This document shows positions 1-10,311 of a stretch of 64,000 nucleotides of DNA, in pieces (position 1 is the stretch's first letter; every line of letters starts with the position of its first letter). Source of the DNA: Valencia hispanica (lineage: Eukaryota > Chordata > Actinopteri > Cyprinodontiformes > Valenciidae). The stretch is from the NCBI GenBank assembly GCA_963556495.2, contig OY747710.1, positions 20,653,500 to 20,717,499 on the forward strand, read 5' to 3'. The notes beneath the pieces were generated by a model. The model was not told the DNA's origin. It was given only the letters and a program-made list of their open reading frames with translations, and ran no database searches. Both the position numbers and the translations under genes were made by a program.

Positions 1-80
1 AAGGTTTGTGATAAGCCTTGGTCTAATGGCAAATAACAAAAGTCTGAAATCATCATATTTATGGATTGCTCTCTGCTCAC

Positions 81-3000
81 CTCTCCGTTATTTTGTGTCT
101 TCTCAGGTCGTCCTGACTTTTCTTCTGGCACTTTATCAGGCTGAATACACTGCAAAGCATTAAACAATATAAACAGCATGCAAAGCTGAATGCTTTAGCT
201 TATGTACATTAAGGTACCAACTCACATCTACATGTGTCTCCCTGCTGTCCCGCTCAGGGGATTGTGTTATCAAGTCACAGAGGTGCTGCTGCTCAGTGTC
301 CTGGAGAGCCAAGCAGAAGCTCTGGAAGGCTTTGGGTCCTCGTTTCGGTAGCAGAAGCAGCAAACGCCAGCTACGTTTCTGAGATGTTTGCTCTGCCTTG
401 AATTAAAAAGATAGGAAGGAGAGATTACTGTTTACAAATTCACTTCTTTAGTTCTCAAATATTACTAGAATGCTGTATGATATAAAAAAAACTTAATGCA
501 ACTGTAATAAAATTTGTCAGTTTTTTGAAGAATCCATGTGTTTTCTCTGTCCTCTTTTTTTCGTCATGAGATCTTCCAGTACACTGAGCCTTGTACAATG
601 TTGTGCACTGCCATCTGTCATTTGTGGGCTTCTATCACACGGAAACACAAAGTGTAACCTAATGACACAACATAATAACCAGCAATTATTGCATTCCAAA
701 CACCGCTCTACTTTATCTCTCAAAGTTAGGGAGTCAAAATGTAATTACTTTTAATGCTGTGCTCCGGGGTTTTATTAGGAGAACATGTGAATCGGAACTC
801 ATGTAAAATATGTGTTACTTGTTAAGGTACAATTACAGTGAGGAACATAAGTATTTAAACACCCTGCAATTTTGCAAGTTCTCCCACTTAGAAATTATCG
901 AGGGGTCTGAAATTCACATTGTAGGTGCATTTCCACTGTAAGAGGCAGCTTTTTTTGAATTCAGGAAATCACATTGTCTGATTTTTAAATAATTGATTTG
1001 TATTTTATTGCTGCATATAAGTATTTGAACACCTGAAAAAAATCAGTGTTAATATTTGCTACAGAAGCCTTTGTTTGCAATTACAGAAGTAGTTCTTGAC
1101 CAGGTTTGCGCACACTGCAACAGGGATTTTGGCCCACTCCTCCACACAGATCTTCTCTAAATCTGTCAGGTTTCGGGGCTGTTGCTGAGCAACACGGAGT
1201 TTCAGCGCCCTCCAAAGATTTTTTTATTGGATTTAGGTCTGGAGACTGGCTAGGCCACTATAGAGCCTTGATATGCGTGTTACTCCTTGGTTATCCTGGC
1301 TGTGTGCTTCAGGTCATTGTCATGTTGGAAGACCAAGCCATGACCCATCTTCAATGCTCTGACTGAGGGAAGGAGGTTGTTGCTCAAAATCTCACAATAA
1401 ATGGCCCCATTCATCCTCTCCTACATATAGTGCAGTCGTCCTGTCCCCTTCGCAGAAAAGCACCCCAAACCATGATGTTTCCACCCCCATGCTTCACAGT
1501 GGGGATGGTGTTCTTTAGATGCAACTCATCCTTCTTTTCGCTTCATACACGGCGACTGAAGTTTAGACCAAAAAGTTCTATTTTGTTTCAATCTGATCAA
1601 ATGACTTTCTCCCATGCCTCCTCTGGATCATCCAGATGGTCATTGGCAAACTTCAGTCAGGCCTTCAGACAGGCCTGGACGTGATGACTTGAGCAGGGGA
1701 GCCTTTCGTGCAACGCATTATTTTAAACCATGACGGCGTGGTGTTCTACCAACAGTAACCTTTGAAACTGTGGTCCCAGCTCTCTTCATGTCATTGACCA
1801 GCTCGTGGTCAATGACATGAATGACATGACAATGACCTAATTAACATGACATGAATAAAACTGTGTAGTTCTGGGCTAATTCTTCACCTTTCTTATCATC
1901 AGTGATACCACATGAGGTGAGATCTTGCATGGAGCCCCAGTCCGAGGGAGACTGACAGTCACCTTTATCCTCTTCCATTTTCTAACAATTGCTCCAACTG
2001 TTTATCTATTTTCACTAAGCTGCTTGGTAATTGCCCCGTAGCCCTTTCCTGCCTTGTGGAGGTCTACAATTTTGTCTCTGGTGTCTTTTGACAGCTCTTT
2101 GGTCTTGCCCATGGTAGTAGTTGGAGACTGACTGACTGTGGGGTGGACAAGCGTCTTTAACGAGCTCAGACAGGTGCTACTAATTTAGAATAATAAGTGC
2201 AGCAGAGGTGGACTGTATAAAGGCAGAGTAACAGGTCTTTGAGACCCAGAATTCATGCTGATTGCCAGGTGTTCAAATACTTATGTGCAGCATTAAAATA
2301 CAAATATTTTTTTTAAATCAGACGATGTGATTTCCTGAATTTCTTTTTTAATCCTGTCTCTCACAGTGGAAATGCACCTACAATTTGAATTTCAGACCCC
2401 TCCATAATTTCTAAGTGGGAGAACTTGCAAATTCGCAGGGTGTTCAAATACTTATGTTAATTACTCTATTGTTAAAAGAGCCTGAAAATCTAATTAGATA
2501 AACATATTAGTTGTGCAGTTGTAGAATGCAAATCGTATCCTTCACACACTATGTTGTACCATTGAAGCTTTACTATCTTCATTGCAGACCTAAGTTGGTA
2601 TCAAAAGAAGATGTGTGTTGCAGGATACCAACCATGCATCAATCTGTACCTGCTTTGGGATGCCGTCTAGATGCTTGGACTATCTATTATTTAAAGTAAT
2701 ATTTTATAATCTAGCTAAAGTCTGCTGTGAAGAAATGTGGTTATGGGATCAGATATGAAATACCTGCAAGCAGGAGGTAGCTCTGAGTTATTTAGGTGTT
2801 AAAAAAACAGGCCATTATTTGTCATATTTTATCAAGATCTACTGACAAACAACAGTCAAACTAAACAGGGTGAAAGACAATGCCTGTTTCAAGGGCTGCG
2901 CGGAGGGGGGGCTTTCAGGTTTCCTTGCGGCAGCCTTGGGCTTGGCTATAGGCATCCATGCATCAAATTTTCTAATTACTAAGTTGGCAAATTAAACATA

Positions 3001-3561
3001 AACAGTTTTATTTCACGTGTACAATTGTTTTATATGGAAATTCACTCTTATTTTATATTTTAAAACAAGTCAATCTGAGTAGTGATCTGCAGTGTAGTTG
3101 TAGCGCTCTAGGTAGACTTCATAAAAGCTTTTGGCGTTTATAAAGTGTAACTGAATATTCATCTTGTGATCATGTATAGTTTGGATGAAACAGTTGCATA
3201 ATTCCTGTTTTTCTGTGTTCACTATTCCTGAGAGATGTAATATAAAACATGAGAACAGCTAATATTCACCCAGCAGATCTGACAGAAAGGCACAAAGGCT
3301 CATAAAAATCCTTCAAACTGTAATGCTGGCTGCTGTTTTTTGTTTGTGTTTTTTAACACTGATTACTGACTGTTTAATGTGTTGTATGATATTTGTGGTC
3401 ACACACCATGATGCTTTCTGCCATGTTCTCGGTCAGGATGCCATCACTTTGCAGTGACTGGATCAGCAGCTCATCCACAACCAGCTGTTTGCACAGAACA
3501 GTAGAGTTTTTTCGAAGAGCATTTTTGTCCCGCTCCAGCATGCCGCACTCCAGCATTTTTC
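81..3561 (-). CDS. casp2: Caspase-2, 5' part (CARD exons; partial, runs off left edge)
   Basis: Initiator-type cysteine protease of apoptosis and DNA-damage signalling; the N-terminal CARD recruits it to the PIDDosome through RAIDD. Exons read on the minus strand: 3407-3561 (ATG at 3556, residues 1-50), 226-396 (51-107) and a probable linker exon 81-149 (108-130). All junctions are phase 0 with GT/AG. The CARD is recognised by the stretch [20 protein letters not shown] followed by [16 protein letters not shown], close to vertebrate caspase-2. The p20/p10 protease exons with the catalytic His and Cys would lie left of position 1. The start is the first in-frame ATG after the acceptor; a second ATG lies five codons on. 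Intron 1 carries a LINE relic and intron 2 carries a Tc1 element. The CARD identity is firm; exon 81-149 is inferred from an open frame between good splice sites. Confidence 0.86.
836..2466 (-). mobile_element. Tc1-like transposon, decayed, in casp2 intron
   Basis: Long terminal inverted repeats (about 836-1000 and 2300-2466) match one another, sharing blocks such as the GTGGAAATGCACCTAC segment near each end. The element is flanked by TA at 834-835 and 2467-2468, the usual Tc1/mariner target duplication. Inside, the minus strand encodes a broken Tc1 transposase from an ATG at 2112 ([20 protein letters not shown]) to a stop at 1049-1051. The total of 1064 nt is not a multiple of three, and a messy TGACATGA-rich stretch at about 1797-1855 disrupts the frame. 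The copy cannot make a working transposase. Confidence 0.88.
1049..2112 (-). pseudogene. Broken Tc1 transposase
   Basis: Remnant of a Tc1-family transposase of about 340 residues. The N-terminal helix-turn-helix region is recognisable next to 2112. The motif [10 protein letters not shown], which comes just before the catalytic Glu, is readable near 1220-1255. The C-terminus ends in the family's [13 protein letters not shown] tail at 1049. Frameshifts and the repeated TGACATGA insert near 1800-1855 break it. Confidence 0.8.
2881..2992. repeat. 112-bp dispersed repeat, copy A
   Basis: By eye this block is base-for-base identical to 6362-6473, in the same orientation, including a run of seven G. 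The flanks differ on both sides. A third, diverged start of the same unit (TGTGCCTGTTGTAAGGGCTG) lies near 6613. Family unknown. Confidence 0.8.
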
Positions 3562-3724
3562 CTGCAACACACCATACCAGGGGTCAGCAACCAATTTTAT
3601 AAATGCATATAAATATTATTTTTAGGTTGTTGTTTTTTTACTTTTAAAGCTAAGGAAATTAAACTACATTTCATTTCTATTTTTAAATATTAGAACAAAA
3701 ATAATAAACAACATTGAAATAGAA

Positions 3725-4260
3725 ATGCATAAAATCAGATTTTTGGGAGTAATACTTGACTACAAATGTTATTGGAAGGCTCATATTGACAATGTAAACC
3801 ATACCAATACTAATTAAAATAACATATTTTCACATTACATGTTATACTGTTGCTTACAAGTTCTATACTAAAACTACTGTGATGAGATCTGGGGAAACTC
3901 TTACAAAAATTACAAAACCTGTCTACATGCTTCAAAAGAAAGTAAAAAGAATTATAATTGCAGATTGTTGTCATCTAACCAATGAAATACTTCTTACCTT
4001 GCATACTTTTAAATTGTATGATTAAGTAGAGGTCAGAACTGCATTGACAATGTACAAAGCTCGTAATAAACTCCTTCCAAGTTATATACAGAGGTGGTTT
4101 GAAATTAAAGAAACAAAAAAATGCTAACGGTCAGTTCAAATATTTGAAAAACTGTACTTCAGTAAGAGGGATTCATGTGTGGAATAATTGTTTTGATGAG
4201 TCAAAATTGTGTTTAAATAAAAAATATATATTTATGTTTTGTTAAACAAATACAGCAAGT
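3725..4260 (+). mobile_element. Non-LTR retrotransposon fragment (reverse transcriptase 3' end)
   Basis: Broken plus-strand frames read FLGVILDYKCYWKAHIDNVN, then a WG-x-SYKN block, then MYKARNKLLPSY-like and RGIHVWNN-like pieces. In that order these are the thumb and C-terminal part of a LINE reverse transcriptase of a type common in fish. Many stops and frameshifts show that it is old. It lies in casp2 intron 1, antisense to the gene. The exact clade cannot be set by eye. Confidence 0.65.
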
Positions 4261-4269
4261 TTTGATTGT

Positions 4270-5130
4270 CATTGTTTAGTTTCTTTTTGAGTTTGTCTGC
4301 AGACTCAGCAAGAATGCCATTGGGATATTTTTTGCAAAAAAATACAGAAAAGATGCAGCAGTTTTAATTTTTTGATAAATTAATCATATCTTTTACAAAG
4401 GGGGGGAAAAAGCTCTATTTTGTTAAGTCCAGCTAAGACCAAATGAGTGAGCCTATTCCAAAAATATGGAAAATGAAGAAAGATAGGTAGCTTACTTAAA
4501 AAATATAAAGCACACAGTTTTAAGCTTAAACAAAAGTTACATTGCTTTTAAAAGCCTTGTATCGTTGGTTCCCTTTTGTTGTGTTATTATTCTTATCGCC
4601 TTTATAATAAAAAAAAAATACTATTTGGTTTTGTAGTAGCCACTGTTGAGGAGCCCCAGGTTGCACTATAATACCAACAGGACAGCAGGTAAAACAGGAA
4701 GCATGAACATAAACCTCCAGCCACTCTGCTCTTGGTTTCTACTTCAATAACACACTTTACTTTTCCTATCGGGATGCTGATTTTCCAGCTCTATCACGCA
4801 CATTGCCTAGTTATTTGCGAGTTGTTCTAACGTAGTAACATATGAATTATACTTCTAATGTAGAGAATGCACTTTAATCCTGTAAAGATTTAAACCACAT
4901 ACAAGGTTGGTTTGATTTTAAAAGCTTTATCATCCAAAACAACCCAATACGGTACAAATTAGTACGCATATAAACACGATAATCTAAAATTACATATTAA
5001 AGAAGCTGTTGACATTTGATGCTAACCTGAACGTTACAGGCTATTGCCGATGCTAGCTAGCTAACGAGCTAACTTTGACTTTTTCCTGCGTTTATTTCCC
5101 TTTAAAGCCTTTTCAATCGAAACCAAGAAC
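4270..5130. other. casp2 intron 1, AT-rich, no further gene seen
   Basis: AT-rich intronic sequence between the LINE relic and the first exon. A short GCTAGCTAGCTAACGAGCTAAC palindromic patch lies near 5053. No long open frame or RNA gene was seen. Confidence 0.5.
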
Positions 5131-5134
5131 TTAC

Positions 5135-5400
5135 CGTTCCACTATTTATGCAACAAAAAGTAAAACCGTCCGTCAGAAACAATGAAAAGATTTCACACCT
5201 CTCACACAGGGCCATGCAAATTAACCACACAGATTAACATTCCCGTTTTGACTCCAGCGACCAACTTCCGCGGGGTACAATACTGCAAAAATATAGAGGC
5301 GGGGATTATTTTAGGATTCTGACCAATGAGACATCAAGGAGTCCTGAGTGACGTGTCCATTAGCCAATAATAAGCCGTTCCCACCTTCTCTAAAAGTACA
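5135..5400 (-). promoter_or_regulatory. casp2: casp2 5' untranslated exon and promoter region
   Basis: A strong donor (GTAAGTTC read on the minus strand, intron starting at 5134) ends a probable first, mostly untranslated exon of casp2. Upstream of it are a G-rich GGCGGGG box (about 5298), CCAAT motifs at 5323-5327 and 5364-5368, and a CRE-like TGACGT at 5349-5354. The local base composition is less AT-rich than the flanks, as expected for a housekeeping promoter. The transcription start is not visible; the assignment to casp2 rests on the donor and on the absence of a nearby plus-strand gene. Confidence 0.5.
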
Positions 5401-5715
5401 GCGATAAGGGCATTTTTGAATTTGAATCGTAAACAAATAGCCAATTGATAGGGGCAGCTACGAAAAAGAGGTTGGTTATTGTAACATTTAAAAATGGTTT
5501 CCTGCTAGAGTGAGAAACTGCACATAAATATGTTTTTGGGAGGAAGCCAGAGTATAAGGAAACCCATGCATGCCCAGGGAGAACATGAGAACTTCATGCA
5601 GAAAGAACCCAGGCCAGGGTTCATATCAAGGACCTTCTTGCTGCAAGGCTACAGTGCTACCAACTGCATCATTGTGCAACCTCTATACTTCACCTTCTAG
5701 CATGACAGTGACCCT

Positions 5716-5799
5716 AAACATAATACTCTTGTATTATGTTTACATAATACAAGATATGTATGACATATGGCTACAACATAATACTCTTGTATTATGTTT
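5716..5799. repeat. Two copies of a perfect 26-bp hairpin
   Basis: Two inverted repeats with 11-bp arms and a TCTT loop (arms AAACATAATAC and GTATTATGTTT) occur at 5716-5741 and about 5774-5799, with the outermost arm base altered in the second. They lie about 58 bp apart. Between them is another ACATAATACAAGATATGTATG segment that can pair with either copy. Confidence 0.7.
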
Positions 5800-5809
5800 A
5801 CAATGAAAT

Positions 5810-7410
5810 TATTTAGATCAAAGCATAGTCATGTGTTAAATCCCAGTTGTTCTGCAGCAAGACTTGAAAATTAATGTTCACAGATGCCCTCCATTCCTTC
5901 TGAGTGAGCTCAACCTATTTTACAATAAAGAATGGGCAAAAAATTAGACATACCCCCAAAACCAGTATGGCCGACCTGGGCGGTTGGTTAAAAAATAACC
6001 ATGAAAAAAAAACATGGTTTTTTATTTGTTGTTTTTTTGGGGGAGCGCAGCACCCCAACGTCACCCCAGTGTCACCCCAATGTTACCCCAGTGTATGCCT
6101 CTTTTTGAAAACATAAACACGGATCAAATGTTTATCACCCATTTGAGGGTAGGGGAGCATAAAGGTGCATTTGCTCTGCTGCTTTCTGGTGCTCCAAAGA
6201 TAGGGTGGCAGGCCTGCTGAAGCGGCTGCCAGTGAAACAGCATCTATGCAGCTTGCAAAATAAAACAAAAAACAACAAACACTGATGCATTTTCTAAATT
6301 ATAACATATATTTATAACAGCTATTAGCATTCTCGATGTGCCTGCTTGCTGCTGCAAGCTGTGCCTGTTTCAAGGGCTGCGCGGAGGGGGGGCTTTCAGG
6401 TTTCCTTGCGGCAGCCTTGGGCTTGGCTATAGGCATCCATGCATCAAATTTTCTAATTACTAAGTTGGCAAATAAATCACGCAAGTAACTGCTTCCAAAT
6501 AAAGCAAATTTCATTCATAATATTGTCAATCTAAGCCCACAACGTTTGAATACATTTTTCTTGGGTTGTGTGAATCGCCTCACACTCTAAAGTGTAGGTC
6601 AATATTGCCAGCTGTGCCTGTTGTAAGGGCTGTGCGCAGGGGTGGGGGGGGGGGTGCTTTTGTATGTCATAGTTATCCTGTTTACATGTAGGTTATTGTG
6701 TTATACACTGTAAATGTATATATGTTTAACTGAATAAATGCTGTATAATTGTGAGGACAATGTATACAATAACATGTGTAAAAGACAAACAAGGCAGGTA
6801 TGTTAATGAACTTAAGCTGGTATATGGTAAAAGGATTTATCACAGGATGAATAAAGTCGCTCTGTACGGGGAAAAGCACACTTGCAAATGAAATCTCCAA
6901 ACTGACCCCTCAAGCCTGGTTTTTACCTCTCCATCAGCAAATTTGCACTCATACGCACACGTATTGATGAATACTTTTTCCTTTTATACTTCTCCATTGG
7001 TGTGTCAGTGTTGCAAAGCAATTCCCCACCAGGACAGCAGAGGATGTAGACCTTTTCTGGCAGGTCTACCTACCATTGCAGTGACGTCTCTGGTAGATCA
7101 CAGTTTATTTACTTCAGCTTGTAAACGCACATCCACTCAATGAGTAATGGCCAACAGAGAGCGAGTTTTGATTGAGCTGGAAAACGTTTTACTCGAAGTG
7201 CAAACAAATACTCTAAAAACCCATGTAAACAAACAAACAAACACTGTGTTCTGTTTTGTTGTTCTCTACACCTCCTGGTGTTCAAAATTGCCAAAAAGCC
7301 ATATTAGATTAAGTGACCATGCAATATAAAGCATCTTGTGCCCAAAAGCTGGATTGAGTACTAATTACATCAACTATAGAGCGCTGTTCATTTTAAATTA
7401 TGTTGGGCTG
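5810..7410. other. Intergenic sequence between casp2 and the RapGAP gene
   Basis: No supported gene. It contains the second copy of the 112-bp repeat and G-rich tracts (about 6035-6050 and 6640-6655). Scattered short open frames have no recognisable family. Confidence 0.5.
6362..6473. repeat. 112-bp dispersed repeat, copy B
   Basis: Identical to 2881-2992. It is preceded by AGCTG, which also precedes the partial third copy near 6613, so the unit's true left end may be a few bases further left. Confidence 0.8.
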
Positions 7411-7419
7411 ACCAATCAA

Positions 7420-8631
7420 CAGTGTTGGGAAAGTTCAGTTTTTATATGAACTAGTTCAAAGTTCAGTTCAGGCATTTTAAAATGAACTAATTCATAGTTC
7501 TTTTTTCCAAAATGTTGTGGTGAGCTATTTCCCTCAGAATGCTGGCATTTTCTAATTGTTGCCACCCATTCAGTCCACACTTGTACCCAGCTGGAGCTTT
7601 TACCCTATACAGTAGGCTATATTCTCAAGAAATTCTTTTTATTGTTTTTTGAGGCATTATTAAACAATCTGAGGTAGGAACCATGCTGGGGTAGGAAACT
7701 AAGGCTGTACCTCAAAGTGCAATATTCAAAGTGCAAAACATTTAAACATTAATTAACCTTCATCAGTTTTCAATTTCTGTGAAGGTATTTTCTGACTTGT
7801 TTGCCAAAAGAAAATTGATATAACTTGGGTTATATAGTGCAACAATTAGCCCAAATGAATAAGTAAGGTTGCAATTCCTTACTTAAGCTTATGAAAGCTG
7901 CGCATTCCATTTTCCTTGAAGGCTGCAGGTCTCCGACAATATACTGCAATGTCAGGTTGTCCAGCTGCGACTGGGAGATGAAGACAGAGCTGCTGCAACT
8001 GTACCCCGTTATCTGGTTTTGAGTGGTAGATGATTTTTGTTTTGCTTTGGTACGTCGTTGCCGTGTCTTTTAATTCTTTTTGTGACTTACACATACCTTG
8101 AAAGGCTAGCCAGCCGGCCGGATGCTTTATGTCAATACGCCGTTTCAAGTTTGCTGTCGACGTTGTTGATGTCCGGAGTAGTTTCTTGAGACCCACCAGC
8201 AAAGCTTACACAAAAGTGTAAGAATTTTCACTCCTGGATCATCACTAGCCTTTTCAAAAAAAATCTGTTAGGTGGTCATACGAAGATGCCGCTTTATTAG
8301 TTGATGCCAAATTACTGCTGCTGCTGCAATCACCAGAATTTGCCTGCATACTTTGCGATTTGACACCAGAAGCATATGTGGTGCGACTCGATGATTAGTG
8401 TTGCCAGATTTGATCTTTTCCCCTGTTTAACCACCATGACTTTAGTCAGGCTTTTGTTAGGAAGGGTTGAATGAAATCTGGCATTACTTGCAAAAAAAAA
8501 AGAAGAACTGCGAGAGAGCGCCGCTCACAAACGCCAGAATGAATGCGTTGACTATAACGTTCATCAGACCAAAAGTGAGTGAGTTCAGTTCACGTTCACA
8601 AAAAATATGAACGAGTTCAGGAACAACACGG
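7420..8631 (-). mobile_element. hAT-type element, 1.2 kb, non-autonomous
   Basis: The ends are inverted: CAGTGTTGGGAAAGTTCAG on the left, and on the right a sequence whose complement begins CCGTGTTGTTCCTGAACTC. Subterminal regions are packed with GAAC/GTTC motifs on both sides. The 8-bp flanks are CCAATCAA (7412-7419) and CCAATCAG (8632-8639), an hAT-length target duplication with one mismatch. Inside, minus-strand 7879-8202 keeps a piece resembling a BED zinc finger (STTSTANLKRRIDIKHP). No hATC dimerisation domain remains. Confidence 0.78.
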
Positions 8632-8639
8632 CCAATCAG

Positions 8640-9285
8640 AGACGTGTGCACTCTGTGTCGTTTCATGGCTATTTAAAAAATTGGGTCTGCTCTGTCCGTC
8701 CTTGTGAGCATGCTGCACAGCGCTTGCATCCACGCAAAGTGGCCCTCTGGCGTGTCTCTATGCTCCCACTAACGGAGAAGTATAAACTAGCTTGAGTCTT
8801 GCGTTTGTGGGATGGCAGGGTAGATTGGTATTGGGGGGGGGGGGTTGGGGGCATTCGCCCAGGGCACCAAACAGGCTAGGACCGCCCCAGCTCAAAACAC
8901 ACTCCCAATTATTTCCTTTGTTATTGCTTTTTGCCTCAATTGTTTCAGATCATCCATCAAATTTGTAATATCAGACAAATATAACCTGAGTAAACACAAA
9001 TAGCAGTTTTCAAATAATTATCCAGGCCCAATTACTATCTGGTCTTTAGAATGAGTAAATCTCTTAAATACAACCAGTCTCATAACATGAAGTACAACAA
9101 ATATAACTTAATTTTATATTATTATTATACTATTTATAAGGCTTCAGGACTCCAGTGAACCACAGAGAGAACATTATCCATAAATGGAGAAAATGTAAAA
9201 TAGTCGTGAGCACACTACTCATTAAGAAGGTCACAAAATGATCAAGAAAAACATTTAAAGCAATGGAAAACAAAACAGTATTTTA
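8640..9285. other. Intergenic, nothing recognised
   Basis: AT-rich sequence with a G-run at 8834-8843. No gene-like structure was seen. Confidence 0.45.
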
Positions 9286-9289
9286 AGTG

Positions 9290-9610
9290 GCTTGTTTAAA
9301 GATTGGCTGTAAATCCAAATGAGATGTTGTATGACATTAAGAAGACTGCTCATGCTCTAAAACAGTTCAATATATCTGAATTAAAGCAATTCTGCAAAGA
9401 GGGGTGGATCAAAATTCGTCCACAGAAAGAAAATAATATGATCCCAAACATTAAAGTGTGAAAAAGAACTATAATCTGTTCTTTTTTACTTCTTTTTTGT
9501 CCATTACTGTGTGCTGGTCTATCACATAAAATCCTAATAAAACCCAAAGAAGACTGCGGTTGTAAAGTGACAAATTGTGAATGAATTTGAATATATTACA
9601 AGGGACAGCA
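9290..9610 (+). mobile_element. Tc1-like relic (transposase C-terminus and right end)
   Basis: The plus strand reads [19 protein letters not shown] then LKQFCKEGWIKI, matching the tail of Tc1 transposases after the catalytic Glu. It is followed by a degraded Tc1-type end containing the typical GGTCTATCACATAAAATCC segment. The left half of the element is missing. Confidence 0.65.
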
Positions 9611-9619
9611 TATTGAACT

Positions 9620-10311
9620 TTTGCTGCCACATGCATCAGTCAAACATAAACTTTATCCACTTTATTACTGCTAACGTTTTACTTGATCAGCCTACCCATA
9701 AAAAATTATTTAACTAGCTTGGAGAAAACATAGATTTACAGTGAAGTCCCTCCTTTAAGACTATTAGAATAGACACCTTCCCTTATCTACGTCTGCTTTT
9801 CTTTTAGTTTCCTTCCCCGTTCCCTTTCTGATGTTCTAATGCCCTCTCCAGTTCTCCCTCCCCTGCTGTCTACCTCCTCACCCTCGCTGTGTGCGCTGTC
9901 AATAATTGATGATTCTCACTGACTCAAAGGGTAACAGGTCCGGGAGGGAAAGAAAAAAAAAAAGAGTCTCACTCATTTCTTTATTTATTTCCAGGTCTAT
10001 CTTTAAGTAGAGTCCACCTGCGATAAACCACTACAGCTGTGTTTATGTGGGATCCATAGCGTAAAGAAGCAACATGACTGAGGCAGTTTGAGCGAGGTTG
10101 CACGTGTGACCATGAGTGGGTTAACGCTGCCTGTTTGTCTGACAACAGGACAGAGGGAGGAAAGGGAAGCTTAAATGAGTGAGTGGCAGGGGGGAGCAGA
10201 ATGAGGAGGAGGAGAGACAGAATGATAGAGTGAATTAATTCAACCTTGGGCAGCCCTGATTGACTAGGTTCCAAACTGGCATGTAGAAACATTTATGGTG
10301 ACACCAACACC
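9620..10311 (+). promoter_or_regulatory. Upstream region and probable 5'UTR of the RapGAP gene
   Basis: Non-coding sequence ahead of the first coding exon, with a pyrimidine-rich stretch at about 9780-9890 and a poly-A run near 9951-9963. The ATG at 10312 has a good context (ACACCATGG). No definite TATA box or start site could be fixed. Confidence 0.35.
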
